Assembly (NCBI GenBank): GCA_023415655.1
Contig: JAEZKD010000300.1
Coordinates: forward strand, 1-8,643
DNA: 8,643 nucleotides
Direction: 5' to 3'
DNA from: Bacillota bacterium
GTDB lineage: Bacteria > Bacillota > Clostridia > Lachnospirales > Lachnospiraceae
The notes below the pieces were generated by a model. The model ran no database searches. It saw only the letters and a program-made list of their open reading frames with translations, and was not told the DNA's origin. Position 1 is the first letter of the stretch, and every line of letters begins with the position of its first letter. Made by a program: the position numbers and the translations under genes. Below, piece after piece: positions 1 to 6,604 of this stretch.

Positions 1-297
1 ATGGCGGAGGATACGAGTATTTATATCAAAGGTTTGATGGACGGTTCAGATTACATCATTGAGATTACGGACTCTGGTAAAGGAATGAGTCAAGAAGAGG
101 TTTCGAATCTATATCAAAAGATATCTGGTGAGGTTGAGACATCTGGAGGTTCTGGCAATGGAATTGGATTAAAAAATGTTCAGGATCGTATTAAGATGTG
201 CTTTGGTAAGGAATATGGAATTGAAATACTTTCAAAATTAGGGTGCTATACAAAGATCAGGGTTCGTCTACCATTAACTAATTATAAGGAGAGGTGA
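1..297 (+). CDS. Sensor histidine kinase, C-terminal fragment (YesM-type), 5' truncated by window edge
   Basis: This is the end of an HATPase_c (GHKL) ATP-binding domain of a membrane sensor kinase that would autophosphorylate and pass phosphate to the regulator encoded next to it. Visible motifs are the G1 box DSGKGM (residues 24-29 of this fragment) and the G2 box GNGIGLKNV (52-60), followed by the C-terminal strands of the fold (IEILSK..TKIRVRLP). In YesM-like kinases the N-box (ENAIKHG) lies just before the MAEDTSIYI-like stretch, so the ATG at position 1 is almost certainly an internal methionine. The dimerisation, HAMP and sensor/membrane parts lie upstream of the window. The TGA stop at 295-297 sits inside the ribosome binding site of the response regulator, which suggests coupled translation. 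The pairing with a YesN-type AraC regulator fits this class, which often responds to sugars or other nutrients. The ligand cannot be inferred. Confidence 0.9.
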   Translation: MAEDTSIYIKGLMDGSDYIIEITDSGKGMSQEEVSNLYQKISGEVETSGGSGNGIGLKNVQDRIKMCFGKEYGIEILSKLGCYTKIRVRLPLTNYKER

Positions 298-299
298 TG
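287..299 (+). promoter_or_regulatory. Ribosome binding site that fixes the GTG start of the response regulator
   Basis: AAGGAGAGGTGATG is close to the full anti-Shine-Dalgarno complement and lies just ahead of GTG 304. The nearby ATG at 297-299 overlaps the kinase stop but is in a different frame from the regulator, so the GTG is the credible start. Confidence 0.7.
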
Positions 300-303
300 C
301 AGA

Positions 304-1755
304 GTGCATACAATTTTAATTGTGGAAGATGAAAAACTGATTCGTCAGGGAATAAAAATGATGATACAGCGTTCAGGTGTACCAGTGGATAACATTGTTG
401 AGTGCAATAATGGAGTTAGTGCACTTGCAATGTTAGATACACAAGAGGTAGATGTGGTGTTTACAGATATCCGTATGCCAAAGATGGATGGGATTGAATT
501 AGTAAATAGGATTCAAAACCTAGAGCATAAACCACTAATTGTTGTAATTAGTGGTTATGATGATTTCTCTTATGCAGTCGAGATGCTACGCAATGGGGTT
601 CGTGAGTATTTATTAAAGCCAATTGATCGTGAGAAAATCAAAGAGGTGATGAATAAGTTAGAAAAAGAACTTCATTCTATCCAGGAGGCAAAAAAACAAG
701 AACAAACGATTGAAGTTTCACAACTAAAATATTTTATAACAACGCAGACAATAGATCCTTCGGAAGAAAAGCTAATGTTGGCTCAGTATAGCTCTAGTTT
801 TTTTGAAGAAGACTTTATTGTTTGTCAGATTAGTAAACAAGAGAAACATTATGAAGAAAAACTGCCATATGTAGTTCTTAATAACATTGATAATCAAGAT
901 GTTTATGTTACGATTGCTAGTTATTTACCCGTATTGCTTAAGGATGATTTACTAAAGTATACTACAGGAATCAGTAAACCTCATCGTGGACTTGAAGAAT
1001 TAAGAATTGCTTATAAAGAAGCGCGAAAAGCAAGAAAGAAAGCGTTTTATTTGTGTAAAAATGTAAAGTTTGAGGATGTTAGTAATAATCAAAATGCCAT
1101 GGAATTAAAGGACAATATGATTTTGCAGATTTCACAATTGCTTGGAACGAGTCGATATGAGGACGGGATACAACAGCTGGAACGAATTTTGACGAATGTA
1201 AAGTTGGGAAGTTATACGATTTCTCGTGTAGAAGAAGCATTGAATTTATTATTGGATTCAATTTGTGAGACTTATCAGAATGTATTTCATCTAGAACCTT
1301 CAGAGATAGAAAAGTATCGTTTGATATATAGCTTTGACAATGTTATGGATTATTGGCATCAGCTTAAAATATGGCTTTTGCAATTAAGTGTTATTTTGAA
1401 CAATGAATATGACGACTATAAGAATAAGCAAAAAATTGCTCAAGCGATTCAGTACATCAAAGAAAACTATAATAAGGATCTGAATATGGCGGTTGTATCA
1501 AATCACATTTCTATGAACTATTCCTTGTTTTCTTATGCATTCAAACAATATACAGGTAATAACTTCGTTAATTATCTAAAAGAAATCCGTATGAATGAAG
1601 CAAGACGGTTATTGAAAGAGACGGATGATAAGATTAATGAAATAAGTCAACAAGTTGGGTATGAAAATGATAAACACTTTATGAAATTATTTAAGACAGA
1701 ATGTGGTGTTTCGCCTACAGAATATCGAAAGAATATGCAATTTAAAGGGAAGTAA
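304..1755 (+). CDS. Two-component response regulator, REC plus AraC-type HTH (YesN-like)
   Basis: This 483-residue cytoplasmic transcription regulator is paired with the kinase just upstream. The N-terminal receiver domain (about 1-120) is complete: acidic pocket E8/D9, phospho-acceptor D55 in TDIRMPKMDG, S83 as the conserved Ser/Thr, and K105 in LLKP. A middle section of about 260 residues with no motif I can name contains charged helices typical of YesN proteins. The C-terminal ~100 residues (about 380-478) form an AraC/XylS double helix-turn-helix: first HTH around 394-418 (NMAVVSNHISMNYSLFSYAF), second around 443-475 with the family signature VGYENDKHFMKLFK..GVSPTEYR. The start is GTG 304, chosen because it follows a near-perfect ribosome binding site and begins directly with the first REC strand. 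Only 6 nt separate it from the kinase stop, so the two form one operon. Its target genes are not in view; the next gene is convergent. Confidence 0.93.
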   Translation: MHTILIVEDEKLIRQGIKMMIQRSGVPVDNIVECNNGVSALAMLDTQEVDVVFTDIRMPKMDGIELVNRIQNLEHKPLIVVISGYDDFSYAVEMLRNGVREYLLKPIDREKIKEVMNKLEKELHSIQEAKKQEQTIEVSQLKYFITTQTIDPSEEKLMLAQYSSSFFEEDFIVCQISKQEKHYEEKLPYVVLNNIDNQDVYVTIASYLPVLLKDDLLKYTTGISKPHRGLEELRIAYKEARKARKKAFYLCKNVKFEDVSNNQNAMELKDNMILQISQLLGTSRYEDGIQQLERILTNVKLGSYTISRVEEALNLLLDSICETYQNVFHLEPSEIEKYRLIYSFDNVMDYWHQLKIWLLQLSVILNNEYDDYKNKQKIAQAIQYIKENYNKDLNMAVVSNHISMNYSLFSYAFKQYTGNNFVNYLKEIRMNEARRLLKETDDKINEISQQVGYENDKHFMKLFKTECGVSPTEYRKNMQFKGK

Positions 1756-1769
1756 TCTTACTTCCCTTT
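1744..1769. terminator. Perfect 12-bp inverted repeat between convergent genes, probable bidirectional terminator
   Basis: AAAGGGAAGTAA (1744-1755) and TTACTTCCCTTT (1758-1769) are perfect complements separated by 2 nt; a folded RNA would open the inner pairs to make a 4-6 nt loop. The left arm overlaps the last codons and the stop of the response regulator. The right arm lies 15 nt beyond the stop of the minus-strand cyclase. The right arm ends in TTT on the plus strand and its complement does the same on the minus strand, but neither direction has a long separate U-run, so termination strength is uncertain. A second small palindrome (GAATTATTAATTC, 1770-1782) follows directly. Confidence 0.6.
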
Positions 1770-1784
1770 GAATTATTAATTCAA

Positions 1785-3698
1785 TTAGGTTGACTTTAAT
1801 ATCTGTTTTTGCTTTGATTTTTTTTCTTCGTACATATGTTGATCGGCTTTATCGAAGAGTTCACTGAGCTCTTCGATTTTCTGAATACAATGTATATAGA
1901 ATCCACTACTTACTTCAATATTATATTCTTTTGTTTGAAGACGATTATAATTGTTCAGATAAGAATTGACACGATCAATCAATGCAGCAGCTTTTTTATT
2001 GGTGTAATTAATTCCGAGTACCCAGAACTCATCTCCACCTGAACGTGCACACAATTCAGGGGACTGTACGCAGCTTTCTAATGCATGAGCAAGTACTTGA
2101 ATTGCAAAGTTACCTTCCGAGTGACCAAAGGCATCGTTAATTGTTTTAAGGCAGTCAAGATCAAATACGGCTGCCATGATAGGAAACTGATTTTTAATCG
2201 CATCATTTACTAGTGGGGTGGAAAGTAATTTAAATCCATGACGGTTATAGAGACCTGTCATTTCGTCCTTTGTATAAATATCTTCTAAACGTCCAATTAA
2301 TAGTCCCATGTTCTTTTTGTCACAGATATTCTTTAACATGCTGTTAACATTCATAAGCCATGAAATAAATGAAAAGGAATAGCCTACAGTATCACTTTTG
2401 TGAGAAAGAGCGATATATCCAAAAGCTTTTGTGCCAAAGAATAAAGGTGCAAATACATAGGAACCAGTACTGTTTTTATACAGATAATCAGGTAGGATGC
2501 TTCGTTTCGTAAAGGTGCATTCAGGTAATCGTTCTTTATCCTTAATTGCTAACTTTAATAAAATGGTATCACTTTCTTTCAATAAATCCTGTTCTTTCAT
2601 AGTTAACTCTTGGATCAGGCTTGAGGTATGATCCCAGTCTTCATAGAGACAAAGATAGAATTCATGACAGTCAGGTAGTGTTAGAACAAACTGTTCTAAT
2701 AGATCTATCCCTGTATCAATATCATTGACACCTTGAAGATTAGCGGACATATGCATATCGGTAATTATGTATGTTTCCAAGTGCTCGATTCTTTTAGCAA
2801 GTTGGTAAGAATAAGACGTGTTTGGTATTGTAGTTTGCTTACAACCACAGGAAGAGGCGATATGTGGCTGAGCTTTTATCGTATATACTGGTAAGATTGA
2901 TTCTCCGTGCAACGAATTGATAATTTGTTCTACCGCTGTTTGTCCTATTTCTTCAATTGGAAATGTCAGAGAAGTTAAAGTAGGAGAAGTATTCTGCCCG
3001 TACTCTAAAGTATCACATCCTGTGACTGAAATATCATTTGGCACTGACAGACCACGAGATTTTAATTCATTGATTAAAAGGATTGCAATGGTATCGTTGT
3101 AACATACAACTGCCTCTGGTTGATGTTCCTGAGACAATAGAAAAGTTACGGCATTTTGAATGGACTCACTTGAACCATTGCAGCTAGCAACATCATGCTC
3201 ATGTATCGTTAAGTTAGCATTTTGCATTCCTTGACGATAAGCAGCCAGACGTTTTTCGTTAAAATCAGAATATGTAGTATCACCAAGATAGCAGATGTGT
3301 TTTTGGCGGTGGTCTTTTGCTAAGTGTTCAACAAGCTTTTCAATCGGCTTATTGTTTTCTAATTCAATTCTTGGGAAAATAGAATCGGTCTGATCGATTG
3401 CTATAATTGGACAAGTAAAACGAGTCTGTAATAACTCTTTTAGTTTTTCTGCAAGTAAAGGCAATCGATAAGTACTAGATGCCAAGATGATTCCAGTATA
3501 GTTTTCTGGTTTTGGAATAGCTAAGATGCTCTGTTCACCAATTCCGTATTCACCCAGATTTTCTCCATCGTTGGAGGTAAAGATTTCAGTTAACATTCCA
3601 TATTCTTTTGCTTTGTTTATGATACCATGACATAATTTTTGTTGGTAGTCACCATAAATATGTGATACAAAAACTCCGATTTTTTTTGCATAATACAT
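1785..3698 (-). CDS. Diguanylate cyclase with LacI/periplasmic-binding-like sensor domain (GGDEF protein)
   Basis: The predicted 637-residue soluble protein would make cyclic di-GMP from two GTP under control of a ligand-binding domain. Residues ~5-286 resemble the type-I periplasmic-binding fold of LacI/GalR regulators: KKIGVFVSHIYGDY at the start, HQPEAVVCYNDTIA (192-205), LKSRGLSVPNDISVTGCDT (212-230), and a terminal SSCGC (283-287). No helix-turn-helix, signal peptide or membrane segment precedes it, so sensing should be cytoplasmic. Residues ~296-315 may be a coiled coil. Residues ~316-460 form a linker domain, perhaps GAF-like, that I cannot name. The GGDEF domain spans ~475-637 with KDEMTGLYNR, FDLDCLKTIND (metal-binding D513) and an intact SGGDEF (GGDEF 554-558). 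The usual inhibitory RxxD I-site is replaced by QSPE (545-548), so product feedback is probably absent. I chose ATG at 3698-3696 because GGGAGGG lies 5 nt upstream and the best promoter would start transcription downstream of the longer alternative start at 3758. Confidence 0.88.
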   Translation of the reverse strand: MYYAKKIGVFVSHIYGDYQQKLCHGIINKAKEYGMLTEIFTSNDGENLGEYGIGEQSILAIPKPENYTGIILASSTYRLPLLAEKLKELLQTRFTCPIIAIDQTDSIFPRIELENNKPIEKLVEHLAKDHRQKHICYLGDTTYSDFNEKRLAAYRQGMQNANLTIHEHDVASCNGSSESIQNAVTFLLSQEHQPEAVVCYNDTIAILLINELKSRGLSVPNDISVTGCDTLEYGQNTSPTLTSLTFPIEEIGQTAVEQIINSLHGESILPVYTIKAQPHIASSCGCKQTTIPNTSYSYQLAKRIEHLETYIITDMHMSANLQGVNDIDTGIDLLEQFVLTLPDCHEFYLCLYEDWDHTSSLIQELTMKEQDLLKESDTILLKLAIKDKERLPECTFTKRSILPDYLYKNSTGSYVFAPLFFGTKAFGYIALSHKSDTVGYSFSFISWLMNVNSMLKNICDKKNMGLLIGRLEDIYTKDEMTGLYNRHGFKLLSTPLVNDAIKNQFPIMAAVFDLDCLKTINDAFGHSEGNFAIQVLAHALESCVQSPELCARSGGDEFWVLGINYTNKKAAALIDRVNSYLNNYNRLQTKEYNIEVSSGFYIHCIQKIEELSELFDKADQHMYEEKKSKQKQILKST

Positions 3699-3703
3699 GC
3701 AAT

Positions 3704-3710
3704 CCCTCCC
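3704..3710 (-). promoter_or_regulatory. Ribosome binding site deciding the cyclase start
   Basis: On the minus strand GGGAGGG is followed by 5 nt (ATTGC) and the ATG at 3698-3696. This favours the 637-residue protein over a version with 20 extra N-terminal residues from 3758, whose extra residues do not look like part of the domain. Confidence 0.7.
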
Positions 3711-3737
3711 GCGAAGATGTGTATATTCAATACTTCT

Positions 3738-3766
3738 ATTGTACATGCAAACATGCATAAATGCAA
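3738..3766 (-). promoter_or_regulatory. Sigma-A-type promoter of the diguanylate cyclase gene
   Basis: Read on the minus strand, TTGCAT (3766-3761) and TACAAT (3743-3738) are separated by exactly 17 bp. Predicted transcription start is near 3731, giving a leader of about 33 nt to the ATG at 3698. The start at 3758 would lie inside this promoter, which supports the shorter protein. The -35 element and spacer are made of three tandem ATGCAnnn repeats listed separately. Confidence 0.6.
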
Positions 3767-3768
3767 GT
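3745..3768. repeat. Three tandem 8-bp repeats (ATGCAnnn) over the cyclase promoter
   Basis: On the plus strand ATGCAAAC (3745-3752), ATGCATAA (3753-3760) and ATGCAAGT (3761-3768) follow each other without gaps. They occupy the spacer and -35 hexamer of the minus-strand promoter, where a bound protein would block RNA polymerase. Each unit keeps the ATGCA core. Operator function is an inference from position and spacing only. Confidence 0.5.
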
Positions 3769-4024
3769 AATGTTACCTATTTGGAGTTGTGTAGACTATG
3801 AGAATCATAGCTTATAGGAAGTGTACCCATATATCGGGGTAAAATTGATGAGACGACAAAAACGTCAGGTAAGTAAATATCCATTCTGATCTTTGATTAA
3901 TCATTGTGGAGTATGCTAAAGCATGTAACTGTATCTGCGATAAGACTTGCTTGGATGGGTATAATATGCTAAGATGAGGTCAAGATAATCAATAAATTGA
4001 GAAAAAGAAAATTGGAGATATAGA
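3769..4024. other. Divergent intergenic region with small hairpins
   Basis: Together with the promoter and leader at 3699-3768, this forms a 326-bp gap between the divergent cyclase and rnz. It contains four short inverted repeats: CTATGA-gaa-TCATAG (3796-3810), TACCC/GGGTA (3824-3841), GACG/CGTC (3852-3866) and ATGCT-aa-AGCAT (3913-3924). None has a U-run and I recognise no riboswitch or tRNA-like fold. No convincing reading frame with a ribosome binding site is present. Confidence 0.5.
3947..3975 (+). promoter_or_regulatory. Candidate promoter of the rnz operon
   Basis: TTGCTT (3947-3952) and TAAGAT (3970-3975) are 17 bp apart, the same spacing and a similar -10 to one of the rRNA promoters in this window. 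A perfect TATAAT also occurs at 3960-3965, but it has no good -35 at the proper distance (GCGATA at 3937-3942). Either could serve; transcription would start about 45-55 nt before the rnz ATG. Confidence 0.4.
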
Positions 4025-4939
4025 ATGCTAGATGTATGTTTACTAGGAACAAGTGGTACGATGCCATTGCCAGGCAGATGGTTGACAGCTTGTATGACAA
4101 GATTAAATGGGAGCAGTCTATTGATTGATTGCGGTGAAGGTACTCAGGTTGCAATTAGACAGAAAGGATGGAGCTTTCATCCGATTGATGTCATATGTTT
4201 TACTCATTATCATGGGGATCATATTAGTGGATTACCTGGTCTTTTACTATCGATGGGGAATGCAGATCGAAAAGAGCCTGTGACCTTAATTGGACCTAAA
4301 GGACTAGAACGAGTAGTGTCAGCTTTACGAGTGATTGCACCGGAATTACCATTTGAGCTTAAGTTTATAGAGTTAACACAATTAAGTGAGAGACTTGAAA
4401 TAAATGATTATATCATAGAAGCATTCCGAGTGAACCATAATGTAATTTGTTATGGATATAGTATTATGGTGAAGCGAACTGGACGATTTATTCCAGAGAA
4501 AGCAATGGAAAATGATGTTCCAAAGATGTACTGGAATCGTTTGCAAAAGGGAATGAGTATTGAAGAGAATGGTCGTTTATTTACACCGGATATGATTCTA
4601 GGACCAGAACGTAAGGGGATTAAGCTTACCTATTGTACAGATTCTAGACCAGTTCCAGTCATAGCAGAAAAAGCGATGGGCGCGGATTTATTTATATGTG
4701 AAGGCATGTATGGGGAAAAGGAAAAGCAAGCAAATGCAAACGAGAATAAGCATATGACCTTTTATGAGGCAGCAAAGCTTGCGAAGGAAGCAAATGTTTC
4801 ACAATTATGGTTGACTCATTATAGCCCTTCCCTCGTAAGACCAGAAGAGTATATGAAAGAGACGAAAGCAATCTTTAGTCGGACAAAAGCAGGAAAGGAT
4901 GGAAAGAGCACTACATTGGAATTCGATAAAAACGAATAA
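4025..4939 (+). CDS. rnz: Ribonuclease Z (tRNA 3' endonuclease)
   Basis: RNase Z cuts precursor tRNAs just after the discriminator base so that CCA can be added; it acts in the cytoplasm as a zinc-dependent dimer. The 304-residue protein has the usual length for the short (ElaC-type) form. It shows the metallo-beta-lactamase fold: LLGTSGTMPLPGR at the start, LLIDCGEGTQ (32-41), and the signature HYHGDH at 61-66 with metal ligands H61, H63, D65 and H66. Further expected ligands are H138 (VNHNVICYGY), D206 in YCTDSRP and H265 in LTHYSP. H243 in KHMTFYEAA matches the conserved C-terminal catalytic-region His of the family. The segment GRFIPEKAM...VPKMYWNRLQKG (154-176) corresponds to the usual RNase Z region after the third ligand. 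GGAG at 4014-4017 precedes the ATG by 7 nt. It is the first gene of a four-gene operon; the next start is 17 nt downstream. It is a fitting neighbour of two tRNA genes that lack encoded CCA. Confidence 0.95.
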   Translation: MLDVCLLGTSGTMPLPGRWLTACMTRLNGSSLLIDCGEGTQVAIRQKGWSFHPIDVICFTHYHGDHISGLPGLLLSMGNADRKEPVTLIGPKGLERVVSALRVIAPELPFELKFIELTQLSERLEINDYIIEAFRVNHNVICYGYSIMVKRTGRFIPEKAMENDVPKMYWNRLQKGMSIEENGRLFTPDMILGPERKGIKLTYCTDSRPVPVIAEKAMGADLFICEGMYGEKEKQANANENKHMTFYEAAKLAKEANVSQLWLTHYSPSLVRPEEYMKETKAIFSRTKAGKDGKSTTLEFDKNE

Positions 4940-4956
4940 GAAAGGGGGCATAAAGC

Positions 4957-5544
4957 ATGACTAAATCTAAAAAAAGTACTGTAAAAACAGTTACGATTAT
5001 GATAGTACTAGCAGGGATTATTTTTTGTGCCTTTATGTATTTTATGAATCAAGAGGATGTAGGAGAATCCGTTTCGGGAACGGATCAAACTGAGGTTCAA
5101 AAGCTGTTAGCAAAAGATTTTAGCAAGGAATATCCCCCAACAGCTAGAGAAGTCATGAAACGATATGCAAGAATCCTTAAATGTATCTATAGTGGGGAAG
5201 TTACAACAGAAGAAGTAGCTCAGTTGGGAGAATTAATATTAGGTTTATATTCCGAAGAGTTGTTAGCTGTTAATCCTTATGATAGTTATATAAAAGAATT
5301 GCAAAACGAGGTTGAAGAATACTCGCAGGCTAATCGAGTTGTGATAAGCTACATGGTTGATTCAGGTAATAATACCGTTACTTGGACAAAGGATGGTGTT
5401 GACTATTCTAGAATTCTTGCTACTTTTACTACACAAGAAGATACTATTTTTAATAAAAGCAGTGAAGAGTTTGTTCTGAAATTGGATGAAGAGGGGCGCT
5501 GGAAGATAGTAGGCTGGCGTATTGTTGATAAGGAAGATTTGTAA
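4957..5544 (+). CDS. Membrane-anchored protein of unknown function (possibly DUF6715-like)
   Basis: I do not recognise a function for this 195-residue protein. Its start is basic (MTKSKKSTVK), followed by one hydrophobic segment at about 10-30 (TVTIMIVLAGIIFCAFMYFM) with no lipobox cysteine or clear cleavage site. The best prediction is therefore a signal anchor with the remaining ~165 residues outside the membrane. That part begins with an acidic, Ser/Thr-rich stretch (31-48), then a helical section (YPPTAREVMKRYARILKCIY, 59-78) and a C-terminal strand-rich part ending in GRWKIVGWRIVDKEDL. This is reminiscent of NTF2/SnoaL-like or DUF4829-type small exported domains, and I have a weak memory of a Lachnospiraceae family DUF6715 with this layout. 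GGGGG at 4944-4948 is the likely ribosome binding site. It sits 17 nt after rnz and 25 nt before tsaD, so it is co-transcribed with housekeeping tRNA-maturation genes without an obvious link to them. Confidence 0.8.
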   Translation: MTKSKKSTVKTVTIMIVLAGIIFCAFMYFMNQEDVGESVSGTDQTEVQKLLAKDFSKEYPPTAREVMKRYARILKCIYSGEVTTEEVAQLGELILGLYSEELLAVNPYDSYIKELQNEVEEYSQANRVVISYMVDSGNNTVTWTKDGVDYSRILATFTTQEDTIFNKSSEEFVLKLDEEGRWKIVGWRIVDKEDL

Positions 5545-5569
5545 AGAGGACAGAAAGAGTGTGACATGA

Positions 5570-6592
5570 ATGGGAAAAGATATTAATATTTTAGCAATTG
5601 AATCATCATGTGATGAAACAGCAGCTTCCGTAGTGAAAAATGGTAGAGAAGTATTGTCTAATGTGATTTCATCACAAATTTCCTTGCATACATTGTATGG
5701 TGGTGTAGTGCCTGAAATTGCTTCACGTAAACATATCGAAAAGATTAATCAAGTAATTGAGGAAGCATTACACGAAGCTAACATGAGCCTAAAGGATTTA
5801 GATGCAGTAGCAGTGACTTATGGCCCTGGTTTAGTAGGTGCATTGTTAGTAGGAGTTGCAGAAGCGAAGGCAATTGCTTATGCGGCAAAGCTTCCACTAG
5901 TTGGAGTACATCATATCGAAGGACATGTTTCAGCAAACTATATTGAGAATAAAGAATTAGAACCACCGTTCTTATGTCTAATCGTATCGGGTGGGCATAC
6001 ACATCTTGTACTTGTAAAAGAGTACGGTGAGTATGAGATCATAGGGCGTACTCATGATGATGCAGCAGGTGAAGCTTATGATAAGGTTGCACGTGCCATT
6101 GGACTTGGATATCCAGGTGGACCTAAAATCGATAAATTAGCCAAAGAGGGAAATCCACAGGCCATTGCATTTCCACGCGCCCAAATTGAAGGAAGACCTT
6201 TTGATTTTAGCTTTAGTGGTGTAAAATCAGCAGTTCTGAATCATCTGAATTCTTGTGCGATGAAAATGGAAGAAGTAAATAAGGCAGATATAGCAGCTTC
6301 ATTTCAACAAGCAATTGTAGATGTACTTGTATCAAGAACAATATCGGCAGCGAAGGAATATGGAATGAAACAGGTTGCAATAGCTGGAGGAGTTGCCTCG
6401 AATTCAGCTTTACGTAATGCTATGCAAACTGCATGTAAAAAGGAAAACATCTCTTTTTATTCTCCGTCACCAGCATTTTGTACGGACAATGCAGCTATGA
6501 TCGGGGTGGCTGCTTATTATGAATTTATTAAAGGGAATACAAGTGGTTTAGATCTCAATGCTGTGCCAAATCTTAAGATAGGACAGAGGTAG
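5570..6592 (+). CDS. tsaD: tRNA N6-threonylcarbamoyladenosine (t6A37) transferase subunit TsaD
   Basis: TsaD transfers the threonylcarbamoyl group from TC-AMP to A37 of ANN-decoding tRNAs in the cytoplasm, working with TsaB and TsaE; it was formerly called Gcp/YgjD. The 340-residue length is typical. Motifs of the ASKHA/Kae1 family are all present: ILAIESSCDETAAS (7-20), VVPEIASRKH (46-55), VTYGPGLVGALLVG (82-95), and HHIEGH with metal ligands H115 and H119. Also present are LIVSGGHTHLV (137-147), DDAAGEAYDKVAR (163-175), YPGGPKIDKLA (181-191), FDFSFSGVKSAV (211-222), AIAGGVASN (270-278) and CTDNAAMIG with D306. An in-frame TGA at 5567-5569 directly precedes the ATG, so no longer start exists. 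The nearest purine-rich site (AAAGAG, 5554-5559) is 10 nt away and weak. The partner genes tsaB, tsaE and rimI are not in view. It is the third gene of the rnz operon; ispD follows after 12 nt. Confidence 0.97.
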   Translation: MGKDINILAIESSCDETAASVVKNGREVLSNVISSQISLHTLYGGVVPEIASRKHIEKINQVIEEALHEANMSLKDLDAVAVTYGPGLVGALLVGVAEAKAIAYAAKLPLVGVHHIEGHVSANYIENKELEPPFLCLIVSGGHTHLVLVKEYGEYEIIGRTHDDAAGEAYDKVARAIGLGYPGGPKIDKLAKEGNPQAIAFPRAQIEGRPFDFSFSGVKSAVLNHLNSCAMKMEEVNKADIAASFQQAIVDVLVSRTISAAKEYGMKQVAIAGGVASNSALRNAMQTACKKENISFYSPSPAFCTDNAAMIGVAAYYEFIKGNTSGLDLNAVPNLKIGQR

Positions 6593-6594
6593 TT

Positions 6595-6601
6595 GGAGGA
6601 G
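6595..6601 (+). promoter_or_regulatory. Ribosome binding site deciding the ispD start
   Basis: GGAGGAG lies just after the tsaD stop and a few bases before ATG 6605. The TTG at 6593 is in frame but overlaps this site, and it would add four residues (MEEN) that the IspD fold does not need. Confidence 0.7.
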
Positions 6602-6604
6602 AAT

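Noticed and set aside
1079..1261. Minus-strand open frame of 60 codons inside the response regulator
   Set aside because: It lies fully opposite a well-supported AraC regulator, has no recognisable motif and no ribosome binding site.
2917..3102. Plus-strand open frame opposite the cyclase gene
   Set aside because: It is a shadow frame of the LacI-like domain with no ribosome binding site or recognisable protein features; the same applies to the plus-strand frame at 1836-2042.
3699..3758. Longer cyclase start at 3758 adding 20 residues
   Set aside because: It would begin inside the promoter -35/-10 spacer, has no ribosome binding site, and the added residues are not part of the PBP-like fold.
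3699..4024. c-di-GMP riboswitch or other riboswitch in the divergent gap
   Set aside because: I looked for GEMM-I/II hallmarks and other known aptamer cores because of the GGDEF neighbour. Only short, separate hairpins are present.
3969..4154. Minus-strand open frame across the rnz start
   Set aside because: It overlaps the rnz promoter and the conserved RNase Z N-terminus, and has no independent support.
5778..6002. Minus-strand open frame inside tsaD
   Set aside because: It is a shadow of a highly conserved gene; the minus-strand frame at 6878-7144 inside ispD is rejected on the same ground.
6593..6604. TTG start for ispD giving four extra residues
   Set aside because: The TTG overlaps the GGAGGAG ribosome binding site that serves the ATG at 6605.
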